Source: Arachnopeziza araneosa
Lineage: Eukaryota; Ascomycota; Leotiomycetes; Helotiales; Arachnopezizaceae
Assembly (NCBI GenBank): GCA_003988855.1
Contig: QYAI01000160.1
Span: 1-55,505 of the forward strand
Direction of reading: 5' to 3'
DNA length: 55,505 nt
The notes below the pieces were generated by a model, which saw only the letters and a program-made list of their open reading frames with translations, was not told the origin of the DNA and made no database searches. The stretch's first letter is position 1. Each line of letters opens with the position of its first letter. This document shows positions 1 through 10,982 of the stretch, piece by piece. Both the position numbers and the translations under genes were made by a program.

Positions 1-1112
1 GCGTACGTTGTTCATGTTCTGAGTTCTTTGCTCTGGTCGTTCTTCCGAAATATACTATCGAGAGCTAGCTGAGGGCCAACGAGATTCTTATTTTATTGGT
101 TGTTTTTCTGCCCCTCGTACACTATCAAGGCTATTCAAACGTCAAAAAAACTAAGTTGTCGAGCTGCTGCAAAGATATATAATATCCCTCCTAATTCATT
201 AAATGCACGAATCAATAGTCGAACTTCCCGCAGCAAATATAGGCTAGCAAGGACAAATTTGACGCCTATCGAAGAAAAAATACTTATTCAATATATACTC
301 GACCTAGATTCTAGAGAGTTTGCGCCTTAACTAGCTAGTGTAGAAGATATAGCCAATCTCTTGCTGAAATCGCGAGAGAAAAAACACGTCAGCAAGCTCT
401 AAGCACATCGATTCGTACAACGCTAACTAGCTCTAAAGACGCGTTTAAATCGCGTTTACGACTTTCAGAAAGCTCTTTGCGAAGATCCTAAGCTGATTAG
501 AAGCTAGTTCCAGCTAGTTGAGAATATGCGAGCAAAATACGGTATTCAGGATTGCGATTTCTATAATTTCGACGAAACTAGCTTTATGATAGAAGTAATC
601 AGCCTAGCAATAGTTGTTACACGCGCAGATCGCCGTAGCAGAAGCAAGGCAGTTTAGCCAGGCAACCGGAAATAAGCTACAGCGATTGCTTATATTAATG
701 CTAATAGTTAGAGTGTTTCTTTATTTCTAGTAGTAAAAGGCTCTTACTTCGAGAAGCTAATCAAACACTTAGCTGACGCCGCCGAGCAAAAAAGACGCGT
801 GTTCGCTGAGGAGAGATGCTTACTGTCGAAGATGCACAGGATATTCTAGCACGAAAGAAGGCTGAAAAGAAGGTAAAACGCGACAAGCGCTTAGAGGAGA
901 GTATTCAAAAAGAAAGGCAATCGTCTGAACAGCGCTATAGAACTTGCGGGAAGTTAGGTTATGATGCGCGCACTTGTAGAGAGGTTGTAGTTATACTTGG
1001 ATCTTTAGATTTAGACTAGTTTTATTTAATTTTAAGTGTTGTAGTTGATATATTATAGTTTTAAGTAAAGAAAGTAGGGGAAAGTGTCCCGCGCGCTGAT
1101 ATGTCCCGCTTA
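1..1112 (+). mobile_element. Fot1/pogo-type DNA transposon relic, right part
   Basis: Degenerate transposase gene. The N-terminal part (100-330) carries a psq-type helix-turn-helix (SCRAAAKIYNIPPNSLNARI). Around 560 the conserved catalytic-aspartate segment FYNFDETSFM is readable, then VVTRADRRSRSKAV and an INANS/VVKGSYF stretch typical of pogo/Fot1 transposases. The C-terminal tail (816-1019) has the basic linker and a zinc-knuckle-like end (RTCGKLGYDARTC). The central catalytic core between about 765 and 815 is missing, so there is an internal deletion. Several in-frame TAG/TAA codons sit where Gln or Trp is expected, which fits RIP. The left terminus lies outside the window. The element cannot encode an active enzyme. 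The right boundary is inferred from the start of HET homology and could lie a few bases either side. Confidence 0.85.
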
Positions 1113-1118
1113 CTGATA
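1085..1118. repeat. Tandem 17-nt repeat at the right transposon end
   Basis: Two imperfect 17-nt copies lie side by side (1085-1101 and 1102-1118); both start TGTCCCGC and end CTGATA. They sit exactly between the transposase tail and the first HET-like codons, so they are probably the terminal repeat region of the element. TA dinucleotides at 1111-1112 and 1117-1118 are candidate target-site ends. Confidence 0.6.
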
Positions 1119-2318
1119 AATCACGTTACATCTGGATTGATTCAATTTGCATTCTTCAAGGACCTGACGGCGACTTCGACGAACAAGCGCCTTACATGCA
1201 AGACATCTTTGGTTCCGCATACTGTGTTCTTGCTGCGAGTAGTGCCGATGGAATGGGGTCTGAATTTTTGAAGAACCCCGAAGCCAAGGCTGTAGCTGTA
1301 CCGGCAGACTTTGGCAGGGTACAAGATAAATTATTCATCTGCCAAACAGTTGATGATTTTCAACAAGATGTTCTCGAAAGCTACCTGAACAAACGTGGCT
1401 GGGTTTTCCAAGAAAGAGCACTTGCACGCCGGACGATATTTTTTGCGAAAAGTGAAACATATTTCGAGTGTGCAAATGGTGTTCGATGCGAAACATTTAG
1501 TAAATTGGAAAAGTAAGCCCTCATGAATTGTCGCTGGACAGTATTGATATTAGGGCAGCTCGGAGGAGGCATTTCTTGGTGATTCAGATTTCCCTACGTA
1601 CGTGAAAGAAGAGAAAAATAAGGGTGCCCAGCAGTATCTCTTCGAGAGCTTGTATAGAAAATACTCCCGATTAGCATTCTCAGAAAAAACTGACAAACCC
1701 ATCGCAATCTCTGGGTTAGAACAAAGACTCTTACGAGTATTTGAAGATCGTGGTGGAGCAGGTATCTTTGAGAAGCACTGGGGCTGATGCCTTCTGTGGA
1801 AGAATGCTTGTAATGTCAAGCCACCTAAGCCACTTACGCGGATCAATTTCCAGTTACCTGCTACTGCGAACTCAAAGACAAATTACAAATTCAGACCTCC
1901 GCCATCATGGTCTTGGATGTCTTACATGGGCGACATAGACTACATGCAACCTCCTCACGACCGTGTCAACTGGAATAATATGGAGGTTGAACTGGTCTAC
2001 ACTGGAGGTTCGACTATGTCTTGGCTCACAGCTGCAGCAAACATGGTTATAAAAGCTCAAGCGAGAGATTTCAACATAGGGGCTCATACCAATTTCGATG
2101 AGACAAGGTTGACATACGACGATGAGACGTGGAAGGAGAGAGTCAAGAAATTTGTTGTCATTGGATCGATGAAGACAACTTCCGCGCAATACGTTATAAT
2201 TATCAGTCCAAAAGAATCCTCGACAACAGGGGGCTACGAACGTATTGGTGTTGGATATTTGCCGGGAGAGTTTATCAACCGATTGCACGAGAAGGGTGAT
2301 GATATAATTATTGAGTGA
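1113..2318 (+). pseudogene. HET-domain gene, 5' truncated by transposon, one nonsense codon
   Basis: HET (heterokaryon incompatibility, PF06985-type) remnant. It opens inside the domain with RYIWIDSICI, directly at the transposon edge, and continues with an IFGSAYCVLAASSADG segment and RGWVFQERAL. A 46-nt intron (1513-1558, GTAAGC..GGCAG) links the first reading frame (1115-1512) to the second (1559-2318). The second holds YSRLAFSEKTDKPIAISGL, then an in-frame TGA (1785-1787) where family members read W-x-x-CLLW, then PPPSWSWMSY and a plausible natural C-terminus. The part encoding the first HET motif (LSYCWG) is absent. Loss of the 5' part by transposon insertion is inferred. Apart from the single TGA the remaining frame is clean, so the loss looks fairly recent. 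Confidence 0.85.
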
Positions 2319-3947
2319 ATAAAGTCTCTAATGTTTTCTTTTTCTTTGAGTAAGCTATTTATATTTCATGTCAAGTTATCAAGTGGTTATAATGGAATTT
2401 GAGTTGGGTACGAAGATGGTGGTTCGGTTCGCGGAGGAAAAAGTGGAAATAATAACAACTTTGAAACAGCGTCAAACCCATGATCAACTTCTGTCGCGTT
2501 AATGGATCATCAACTACACATGCAGTCCACATAAATGTCTTTGGATGACTTTCTTACGCCGGATATATTTCCGCTCTTCTTCAATTCACGAATGTTGGCA
2601 CCCTGCGCTTCACATCCCCTGGCTTACTATCCTCTCAGAGCTGATTCTACAAAGTGCAGGAACTCAATTGATCATTCTGTTTCCCCTCATCGTGGACTGT
2701 GCCACAGCGCTTAGCCACTTTTGGCGTTCTACATGGTCGTGGTTGGAGTTCTGAGAAGCTTTGGGACTGTCTCACTACCATCCTCATACCCACGCACTGC
2801 CGCAGACATCTAGCTTTGGAAAGACGAAATGATATCTATTTTCGCATTCAAAAGGACTGACGAGAATTTTGCGTCTCATTTACAAATATGTTCCATTGTT
2901 TTCGCGTCTTCGATTCATTATCGCAACTCCCGCACCTTTCTCGTCTCCACTTCACTTCGATTCTCAAATCGAAAAACCCAACCACCCAACAACACTTGTT
3001 TTCTTTTGATTTAGTCGTCTGATCCATACTGTTGTTTGACGCCGAGTAGCCACGCTGTTGCCGTTCCAATCCCAGCAGATTTCAATACTGCGCTCAGCCC
3101 TACGGCATGTCTCACTCAGCCCTAACTTTACGTGTCTCGCTTCTCCGCAACGGGAATCAATAGACTCCCGTCGGCTAAGCCTAATGCAGCCGCAGGCATT
3201 CCATCATGATTTCTGAAGAGGCTTTACTCGTTCGTTCGTGAACCTGTGGGGCGTGGCTGTTGACTCGTTGGTTACAAGTCGAGTCTTTTTGATGTGAAAA
3301 AGTCTTGAAAATAAGCCAGAAGTTCTTGTGCACAGAAGCGGCTTGCGTGAAGCATGTGGATAATCTCGACTCAAAGTGATACTGAATAACACAACTGCTA
3401 ACTCGTTCGCTCGTGAGCTCAATCCGCGCGCCTTCGAACTTGTCACTTGCTTATCATCGCCTACTGCAAGACGATTCGGCGACGTACTGAGACGGCATCA
3501 CTCTGCACGGCGAACAAACAATATTTCCCTGCGCGCTCTTGACTGCAGAGGCTGCTTTGTCGAGCCTTCAGTCTGTGTCCTCATTTCCTCTTCTCGGATA
3601 AAGCGGCCATAGGGCTGAAATGAAAGACAGTCCACGAGTCCCACGCGGCGGAGTTTCCTTGTGTTCGCACGATTGCTGCGCAGTATCTCACGCCCTCTCT
3701 CTGGGTGCTTGTTGGTATGTAGGCTCTATCGGTGAGACAGAGCTGAGATGAGTCTCTATTGTGGTGCTGCGCATGCTCCAAGTTGAGGAAGATAAATACC
3801 TCCTTGTTTCCACCTACTATGTTGTCTGTTATTATCTCATCTCGGAATATCAATTTCATCTCCCGTTCTTCTTTCTTTACAAACATCAATCTCGCAGTCT
3901 CTCAACTAGCAAGCTTCGCGAATACCATCGTCAATTATCTCTCAGCC
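2319..3947. other. Intergenic, no supported gene
   Basis: Only short unrelated open frames occur on both strands. The last 100 bases are pyrimidine rich and read as promoter/5' UTR of the downstream secreted-protein gene. Confidence 0.5.
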
Positions 3948-4815
3948 ATGCTTTCCATCAACCTGCCTCTCTTCCTCGCGGTCCTTGCGACCAGCACATC
4001 TGCCCAACTTGCCCAACGTGTTTCGGTGGACCTTACTGGACGGAGCGTTCGCCCACAAGGAGGGTTGGCCCTCTTCCCTCAGAAGGGTGGTTTCTGTCCC
4101 AATGACCTAGCTATCTGCAATAGCTCCTGTTGTCCCGTCGGCTTAGAATGCAACGGCTATGGCTCGGACAAAGACTTCGCTTGTTGTCCCACAGGTAACC
4201 CAAATCTCTCTCTGAATCTTCTCTTAGCTAATTCGCCACTTCTCTCCAGGTGTTGATTGCAGCGGACCATTGAAAGCAGCCCCTTACTGCGCTGATGATA
4301 CCTGGGTTCTGTGGATGATATCTCGCGGCGGTATCAACGACGTCGGATATTTCTGTTGCGCAGAAGGAATGGCAGGTACTATGGATGGGACTTGCATCCC
4401 TGCCGATTCTATCTCCTCCTCTACCCAAGAGGCTATGGAGTTAAACCCTGGTGGAGCACCAATGACGACCTCGACAATCATCGCCTCAACTGCTGTCGCA
4501 ACATCGGTCATCAGTGTCGGTGAGACTACAACAGTTATCTCGAGCACTACTGCATTGGCTACCTCTATCAGCGTCACATCCTTGAAAATTCCGGGCAATT
4601 CCACATTGACCTCATCGACAGTTACACAAGCAGCAATTACTAGGGTTACGACTACTTCCTTGGCTGTTGAAACTCCTTCAGTTGCTGCCACTGGGACTTC
4701 AAGCTCTGCTTCGCCTAGCTCTACCAAGACCTCGGGTTCTGATAATAGCAAGGCTCTCAGGTCGTTTTGGTTGATATCAACAGGTTTGTCTGTTTTTGTT
4801 GGTGCCGTTCTCTAA
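3948..4815 (+). CDS. Secreted Cys-rich, Ser/Thr-rich protein, probably GPI-anchored
   Basis: Two exons (3948-4194 and 4250-4815) around a 55-nt intron with GTAACC donor and CTCCAG acceptor; the product is 270 aa. A signal peptide occupies residues 1-19 (cleavage after TSTSA). The mature N-terminal part is Cys rich, with paired cysteines (CNSSCCPVG, FACCPTG, YFCCAEG). From about residue 145 it becomes a long Ser/Thr/Val-rich, probably O-glycosylated stalk. It ends in a hydrophobic tail (FWLISTGLSVFVGAVL) of the kind removed on GPI attachment. The architecture suggests a cell-wall or plasma-membrane surface protein of hyphae. No family name is offered. The start follows a CT-rich leader and gives the only frame with a signal peptide. 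Confidence 0.8.
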
Positions 4816-5636
4816 GGAAAGTATGTACATTGTGAGAATGCATATTTTGGATTTGAAATTACATGTGTTTTCGATTGCTGCTTTTCTGTTGCGTTGGGCG
4901 GTCATTCTTTAATTTGTGGGTTGGATTGTTGGCATGGTCGGGAAATATATACTATCCGCTCTTTACTTATTCTTCTCATGCTTCGCAGGGGTTGACTTTA
5001 CTTCTTCCTCAAACTATATGTTTTCGTGTAACTTGTACCAAGAAGAGCGCAAAAGTATTCATGATCCTGTCGATCACCACTCCTGTCTGGAAGTTGAAAT
5101 GCTGTGGAATTGTGAGGATCAGATTCTCAATGTCTTCGTCATCATCATTGGTTTCTTGCCCGTATGTTTCCATGCATGGTTGTCTTGGCCTCAGAGGCTT
5201 CTGGGTTATTTGAGTTTTTGTGACCACCTATATTATAATACCTTCTAGGCCACTGGTTCAAGCACTTCAAAGTCTTCAACAAGAGGAATCACTCCACCAG
5301 TAGAGCGCGATTGGAACGAGCATAACTTGGGCATATACTCTGAATTCTTCGTTCAAGAGCAGACGGAGAGATTCCGTAACTTGAAATGTATCTGCTCATT
5401 TTAATTTTGATCAGACAGGCTCTGGTTTGTGTATTGCTGAAAGATTCCATCGAGGGAGTTGATCGAAGATGCGAGCTTGAATCCAATTCGTAGATTTGCG
5501 GTGCTAGCTGAGCTATTTTCCAAGGATGCTCGGCCGGCAATGCTTCATTAAGCTCCTCGTTGGACGCTATGATGCATAAGCGGCACAAGAACACTAAATT
5601 TCTACAGTACTACTCCGTACCCTCACCACGAAACAA
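4816..5636. other. Intergenic, no supported gene
   Basis: 3' flank of the secreted-protein gene, then mixed sequence. Short open frames on both strands lack codon bias or recognisable motifs. Confidence 0.5.
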
Positions 5637-5907
5637 ATCAAGTACTCAGGGGTTTTTGACGTCAAATCCAGCCACGATCTGACTTGCTTTCTAGCTAACC
5701 AGAGCCTCTAACTTCCTGTAAAATTAGCACATTAAGTTCAATTATCTTATTAATGTAAGAAAGTAAATAATAAAGTACATAGAAGCAAGACAAACAAAGT
5801 AAGGCAAGTTGATGCCAAGTCACGTGCCGATTTCTCGTTAAATAAGGCTTTGATTGGCTGAATTGCGAAGGGCTGGATTTTACGTCAAAAACCCCTGAGT
5901 ACTTGAT
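5637..5907. mobile_element. MITE-like element with 37-bp terminal inverted repeats
   Basis: The left end (5637-5673, starting ATCAAGTACTCAGGGG) is matched in reverse complement by the right end (5871-5907) with one mismatch over 37 bp. The 271-bp unit has an AT-rich interior and no coding capacity. This is the structure of a miniature inverted-repeat transposable element. Flanking bases are too similar to the repeat ends for a target-site duplication to be called; AGTACT within the ends is itself palindromic. It lies about 260 bp upstream of the Zn2Cys6 regulator start, so it may contribute to that promoter. Confidence 0.8.
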
Positions 5908-6164
5908 TGTTCTAGGTGGTGTATGACTTGGAAGTGTTGACCGATGCACCTGGCCTTTTCCATTTCCTCAATTCTTGGATTCTCTGAGGTCAGAAGAGAA
6001 GCTGACCCTTTTCAATTTAAAAATCAATCACAACTCACGGCGCACAGCCCTAGGCCAAACTCACAAGTCATCGAGTATCTTCGCTTATCGTTCCTTGCTC
6101 ACTCACGCTTCGTCCCGTGCTCAGCAACCGATCTCCAACATCATCTGTATCAAACTTCATCCCG

Positions 6165-7873
6165 ATGCCACGATTCAGTAGCGGATGTCTTCGCTGTAGA
6201 CAGCGGCATGTTCGATGCGACGAAGGTCGACCCTCATGCCGACGATGTGTCAATCGCGGCGAAGTCTGTCAGGGCTATCGCGACGATTCTTCCATTATTT
6301 TCCGCCACGAGACGGACAAAGTGATCGAACATGCGCGGGTCTCGCAAGAGCTGTCGTCGTCCAGCTCTACGGCCTCTTCGCAAACATCGGGGAGGAAGCG
6401 CAGCAGATCTGTTGGTGCAGCTTCTCGGTCGTCTGCTTCATCGCTGAGCGAAAATCCCGACCCTTCGTTGTTGGGTCCTGGAGAGGCTACTGGCATTACG
6501 CTTAAGAACCCACGTCCCTGGCTTAAAGAATTGCCATCCGAGACATTGCCTCCCGTAGAAGAGCAAGCGGTTGATAATTTCATGGACAAGTATGTCCTTT
6601 ATCCATGCAACCAGACATCTTCTCCCGGATTTTTGGAGCATTTGCCATCCATGTTCAAAGATGTTAATGTATCTGGGCGATATGCTCTGCGATGGGCTGT
6701 ACGAGCTGCTGCATACGCCGACCTTTCAAAAGATCAGGATAGTGACTCGCTTGCGAGGAAGGCTCTACAGTGCTACGGCATGGCGCTCTCTGCCCTGGGA
6801 GACTCACTTGGGACGCCGGGACAAGTCCCAGATGATTATGATTTGATGACGGTAGTCATTCTTGATATCTTTGAGGTAAGTGCTCAAAAATCCATCTTCG
6901 TTACGTCTTCCGCTCACGAATATAGAGTTTGTACATCCCAAAAAATGCCTCCAAAGAATCACATGCTCAAGGAATGGCCCAGATCTTGCGGCTACGAGGC
7001 TCGGATTTAGTCTACAGCTCACGGGGCTGGAGTCTCTTCCGACTTGCTCATCATAGAATTGTACGTATTCAGACAACCCGCTCTTAATCTATGCTAACAT
7101 GAGTACAGCAAAAACAACAACTGTCCTTCAATATGCCTCTCATTCCGGAAACTACTACTTGGCTAAATCAGCTCAACGACAATGAGCCTTATGTTCGTCT
7201 TGAAAAGAACACAAACGCAATCAACGACACATGCAAACGCGCACGAGCGCTTCTAGATCTAATCAATGTTGGAGGCTTGCCAGCGTCTACTATTGTTGAT
7301 ATGATCATTGAGTTGCACTCACTCGATCAATCAGCAGTCAGCTGGCGGCAGACGTCGGAGTGGTCTTTTAAGAACCTAGAAGTGTCAGAAAGACCAGATC
7401 TTGAACCCGCAGCACGCGGGATTACGGACACGATCCAACTGCACGCCGACATTTGGATGGCCTATGAATGGAACTACCACAGAGCAGCACGTATTACTTT
7501 CTTGCAGCAACTCCTTAAATGCTCAATTGCCGCACTCGACATCCCAGACATAGATCACATGGAAGAGAAACCATTGAATGAGACCATTGCCGATTGCACC
7601 TTGACGATCCAATGGCTCGCAGAACAAGTGCTCTCGACCGTCCCCCAGTCTCTCGGGGATATTGATCACGTGGGCCAACCACACAACATCAAGGATGGTC
7701 CGCCGCGCTGCCGTGCAATTGGCGGATACCTGCTTCTCTGGCCCATCAAAACCGTCAAAGGTCAATCATTTGCGACGACGCCGGAGCAGAAGGAATGTGC
7801 CGACAGAGTCTTTGAACGGATCCGAGACTACACAGGAATGAAAGCTATACTTGGCGACAAGAGTCTGATATAA
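6165..7873 (+). CDS. Zn2Cys6 transcription factor with fungal-specific regulatory domain
   Basis: Three exons (6165-6875, 6926-7060, 7109-7873) separated by 50- and 48-nt introns (GTAAGT..ATATAG and GTACGT..CTAAC..TACAG) give 536 aa. The binuclear zinc cluster is at the extreme N-terminus: C8-x2-C11-x6-C18-x6-C25-x2-C28-x6-C35. A Ser-rich linker with a basic KRSR patch follows (about 70-95), then a helical C-terminal region of the type found in many Pezizomycotina regulators (LGTPGQVPDDYDLMTVVILD, MAQILRLRGSDLVYSSRGWS). The expected role is DNA binding in the nucleus at CGG-type sites; target genes cannot be inferred. Splicing restores one frame throughout. A MITE-like element sits just upstream. 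Confidence 0.92.
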
Positions 7874-9081
7874 ATTTCTGTAACACCTAGCTCTGCTAAA
7901 TGTATTACCCAAATTCAGGATTCAAAAATTCCCCAAAAACGCGTTTACAGGATTTCAAGTATTTTGTGAATTCTTCGTTGTTCTCGACATGAAAGAATCT
8001 GAAAGTAACGCTTGCAATCCGTGAGCTTTCCTGCAGCAACACCCACTTGACATTCAGCCAGCGATGTTCATGTAGTTTCAGGATGCAAACGTAGAGGGGC
8101 ATCTTAATAGGAGAGTTAAGCACTTGCGTTGTATCGTTTTTCTTGTCGAGCTTCACGTCGCCCTGCTGGCTGCCGCGTGTTTCGCAAGCGTTATTCGCGG
8201 ATTTCCCCTCGGCACTCGTTTCATTCCAAGTCGCCCAGTTGCTGTCACTTCTGTATCAATTTGCATGTTGGTCATAGTCATGAACTCCGAAAATCCAGGG
8301 TCACAACAATAGCAATCAAGGGTCCAGACTACCGCGTTCGCCAAGGACGATAGTTAACGCCCCTAACGCCATGGAGTGCAGTTTCAGTCGGGAAAAATTC
8401 CAAAATGTGCACTTGCGAAGTTTCCAGAGCTTATCGCAGCAAATCTTGATGGCAGCGGGCCACGCTAGCTAATAATTCCGATCGCGACTATTTTTGGCTT
8501 ATTTTCGCCCTACAACTTTCCGGACCACAATGTTTTGCTTAAATGCGACACTTTTACACAACATGACGTAGGAAATGCGCAATCAAAAATTGCAAATGGA
8601 AACCGATCCCCCTGGGCACGATGGGTATCTCGCGCTTGAAGTTAGGGTAAGTCATGGCGTTCTTAGCCCCGTCCCGAATCGACCTTGCTATGGGGCAAAG
8701 CTGTTGCTGCCAAGCCAATAATGCAGAGCCACAGCGAGTACCGATTCACGATTTTGCGCCTACCAAATCCTTCACTTCAACCCGCTGGACTGCAGCGAGT
8801 TCCGCACGCTCAGAAGCGGATTTTCAGATCGCCTTTAAAATTATCGTTTACCGATTTGGTTCTTAGCATACAGAGACATCCCATCCAGCCCACCTCCTTG
8901 TTCGACCGTATATAGTAAAAAAAAATACTCCCACTCCTACAGCGTTTTCTTTCCAGGTTCACTTTTTTTTTCAGCGCATATTCTACTCTCGTTAATACAA
9001 GCTCTTGCTGGTGTCAAAACCGTCTTTTTGTTCGAATCCTCATCCACACTCGTTTGAAATACAGATATTCGATTCAACAAG
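7874..9081. other. Intergenic, no supported gene
   Basis: About 1.2 kb without a convincing reading frame. A TATA-like GTATATAGT with an A-tract lies near 8907-8925, about 160 bp before the next gene, and probably belongs to its promoter. Confidence 0.5.
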
Positions 9082-9828
9082 ATGTACTACAAAATGCTTC
9101 TGCTCGCGGCATCGGCCGCTATGGCAACTGCCCTACTGACCTAGTTAGCATCACCTTGGTTTCCAAATCAGAGCTACTGCTAACACAACGCAGCAACCCT
9201 GCCACGGGTCTATACGCTCGCACTGCAAACCCCAATGGTGTCTACTGTCCTCCTGACGGCCATAACATGAATCTCATCATCCGATGCAACAAGGGCGTTG
9301 GCTACATAAGCAACTGCGACTTGGAGCTGACCGATTTCCCTCCCTTGGATATGACCTACGCGCCGTGCTATCAAGCCACCGCCGACAGTGATGCTTCCTG
9401 CTCGAAAAACTGTGTTGTATATGGTCCCGCGGGTATCTTTACGCTGCCCTACTGCGTCCCGATGGAAACAACTTCTACTCAGAGCACCGCTGCCTTCCAG
9501 CACATCTACTGTCACCTCTACTAAAATCAGGACGACCGCCGCTACGACATCCGCTGGCTCTACTTCTTCCACTTCCGCTTCATCTGGAACGACATCGACC
9601 ACCTCCTGTGCACATTCATTCACTTCGACCGGCGTGAGCACTACCGTGACTGGAAGCAAGACTACCGCCACGTCTGCGTCAGCTGGTTACAAGAATACCA
9701 CTCTTGCTACTGGAAGTAAGCCTGCCGCCTCCACCATCAGCGCTGTTCCATTCACGGGCAGTGCTGCTACGACCTCTGTCGCTGCTAGCCTCGCTGGGTT
9801 GGGTCTAGCAATTGCATACTTCCTGTAA
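9082..9828 (+). CDS. Secreted Cys-rich, Ser/Thr-rich surface protein; possible frameshift
   Basis: Exon 1 (9082-9143) encodes a signal peptide (MYYKMLLLAASAAMATALLT). A 50-nt intron (9144-9193, GTTAGC donor, GCTAAC branch, CGCAG acceptor) removes what otherwise looks like a TAG stop. Exon 2 encodes a Cys-containing domain (GVYCPPDGHNMNLIIRC, CDLELTDFPPL, ASCSKNC, LPYC) followed by a Ser/Thr-rich stalk and a hydrophobic GPI-type tail (SVAASLAGLGLAIAYFL). The Cys domain and the stalk are in different frames. Near 9491 the frame must shift by one base, because the Cys-domain frame ends at a stop at 9522-9524 while the stalk frame is open to 9828. Either there is a real one-base insertion, an assembly error, or a further intron (a poor candidate is 9433-9484). 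Same general architecture as the protein at 3948-4815, but no shared Cys pattern. Confidence 0.7.
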
Positions 9829-10454
9829 CATGTTTATCTTTTCGTCTTGAGTCTTCTAGATCTTGATAGACACCAGTTCTTCCACATTTTTGTATTATAG
9901 GGATGCTGTCAAGTCAAGTATCTTGTAGAAACCCTTTGCTAATAGATTGTATCTTATAATCTCACGACTCTAGAACCCTACAGCTTGAAAACAGGGGCAT
10001 ATGCAGAGGATTTAATAGAATATGAAGCCGCAGTACAACTTTACAGTAGGGGGATTCTATACAGTGCTTGGAAACACGTGACTGACAGTCCCTTGACAGG
10101 TCCTCTATTTTGAACCTCTTTTTTTCACGATGGACAATCACGGAGCGTGGAGCATAAAAATACCTACATTACTTATCGAATTATTTGTTGCTAGTTATTG
10201 CAGGGTATTTGTATCACACTTGGCTTCTATGAGTATACAAACCACCTTCTTTTCTGTGGCTGAGAGATGCCCTTGAGCATGAGATTCATGCTAAGTAAGC
10301 GGCTCTCTGTTTAGACTGTCGAGATAAGTTGGACATGAGACATTTCAAGGCAAGAATAAAAGCTAGTATTCCATATGCGAGCATTCTAATCAAATAAAAG
10401 TACAGGCTGGCCACCCCTCATCTCTGATCTCATCCCTCATCTATTGAATCCACC
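9829..10454. other. Convergent intergenic region
   Basis: AT-rich 3' flanks between two convergent genes. Nothing else was recognised. Confidence 0.5.
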
Positions 10455-10982
10455 TTATCTCTTGATCACCGTCTCCTCGAACTCAGTCCCATCAGCCAGC
10501 TTCACCTTCTCGGCACTGACCATGACGAACAACATGCGACAAGTCTGCTCGGTGCGATTGACCCACTGGTGGTTGGCGCCGCCCTGGATGATGTACTCGC
10601 CGGCGCGCACCGTCTTCTCGTCGCCGCTGTCGAGGCGGAGCACGATCTCGCCCGACAGGACGACGGCGTAGTCGACACTCAGGGTGCGGTGCATGGGCAC
10701 GGTGAAGTTGGCCCCGATGTTGGTGATGCCGAAGCTCACGCCGTTGGACGGGCAGCGCGGCACCCCCGGCGCGAACTCCTCGATGGCCTCTTGGTTGTTG
10801 ACGGGCACGACGCTGCGCCGGTCGAAGGAGGCGAAGGAGGACCCGGCTGGGCCGAAGGGTCGGAAGAGCTCAACCTCGCGGTCGGCGCTGAAGATGGATG
10901 TGCCGTCTGCGGCGTGCGATGTCACGACCAGGCGGGGGTTGGAGTCTGCTGAGGGCATGTTGGTGGCGGTAGTTGAAGACAT
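10455..10982 (-). CDS. Single-domain cupin protein
   Basis: One exon, 175 aa from the ATG at 10980-10982; a longer in-frame extension upstream has no protein-like content. The central part has a beta-barrel cupin pattern: the first metal-binding box around FTVPMHRTLSVDYAVVLSGE with its conserved His, an internal G-E-I-V-L-R-L strand, then GEYIIQGGANHQWVNRT carrying the second-box His and the PxG-type turn, ending in LFVMVSAEKV. Small fungal cupins of this type are usually cytosolic, metal-dependent and of unassigned substrate. The gene is much more GC rich than its flanks. No operon-like partner is visible, so a metabolic role is not proposed. Confidence 0.85.
   Translation of the reverse strand: MSSTTATNMPSADSNPRLVVTSHAADGTSIFSADREVELFRPFGPAGSSFASFDRRSVVPVNNQEAIEEFAPGVPRCPSNGVSFGITNIGANFTVPMHRTLSVDYAVVLSGEIVLRLDSGDEKTVRAGEYIIQGGANHQWVNRTEQTCRMLFVMVSAEKVKLADGTEFEETVIKR

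Noticed and set aside
4284..4751. 155-codon minus-strand frame over the Ser/Thr stalk
   Set aside because: Val/Glu/Ala-rich composition is the expected antisense of Ser/Thr codons; the plus-strand gene has a signal peptide, intron and GPI tail.
9028..9040. GTTCGAATCC resembling a tRNA B box
   Set aside because: No matching A box or foldable acceptor stem upstream.
9142..9144. Apparent TAG stop right after the signal peptide at 9082
   Set aside because: The G begins a GTTAGC splice donor; removing a 50-nt intron with a GCTAAC branch joins the signal peptide to the Cys-rich frame.
9210..9671. 153-codon minus-strand frame
   Set aside because: Same antisense effect over the second Ser/Thr-rich surface protein.
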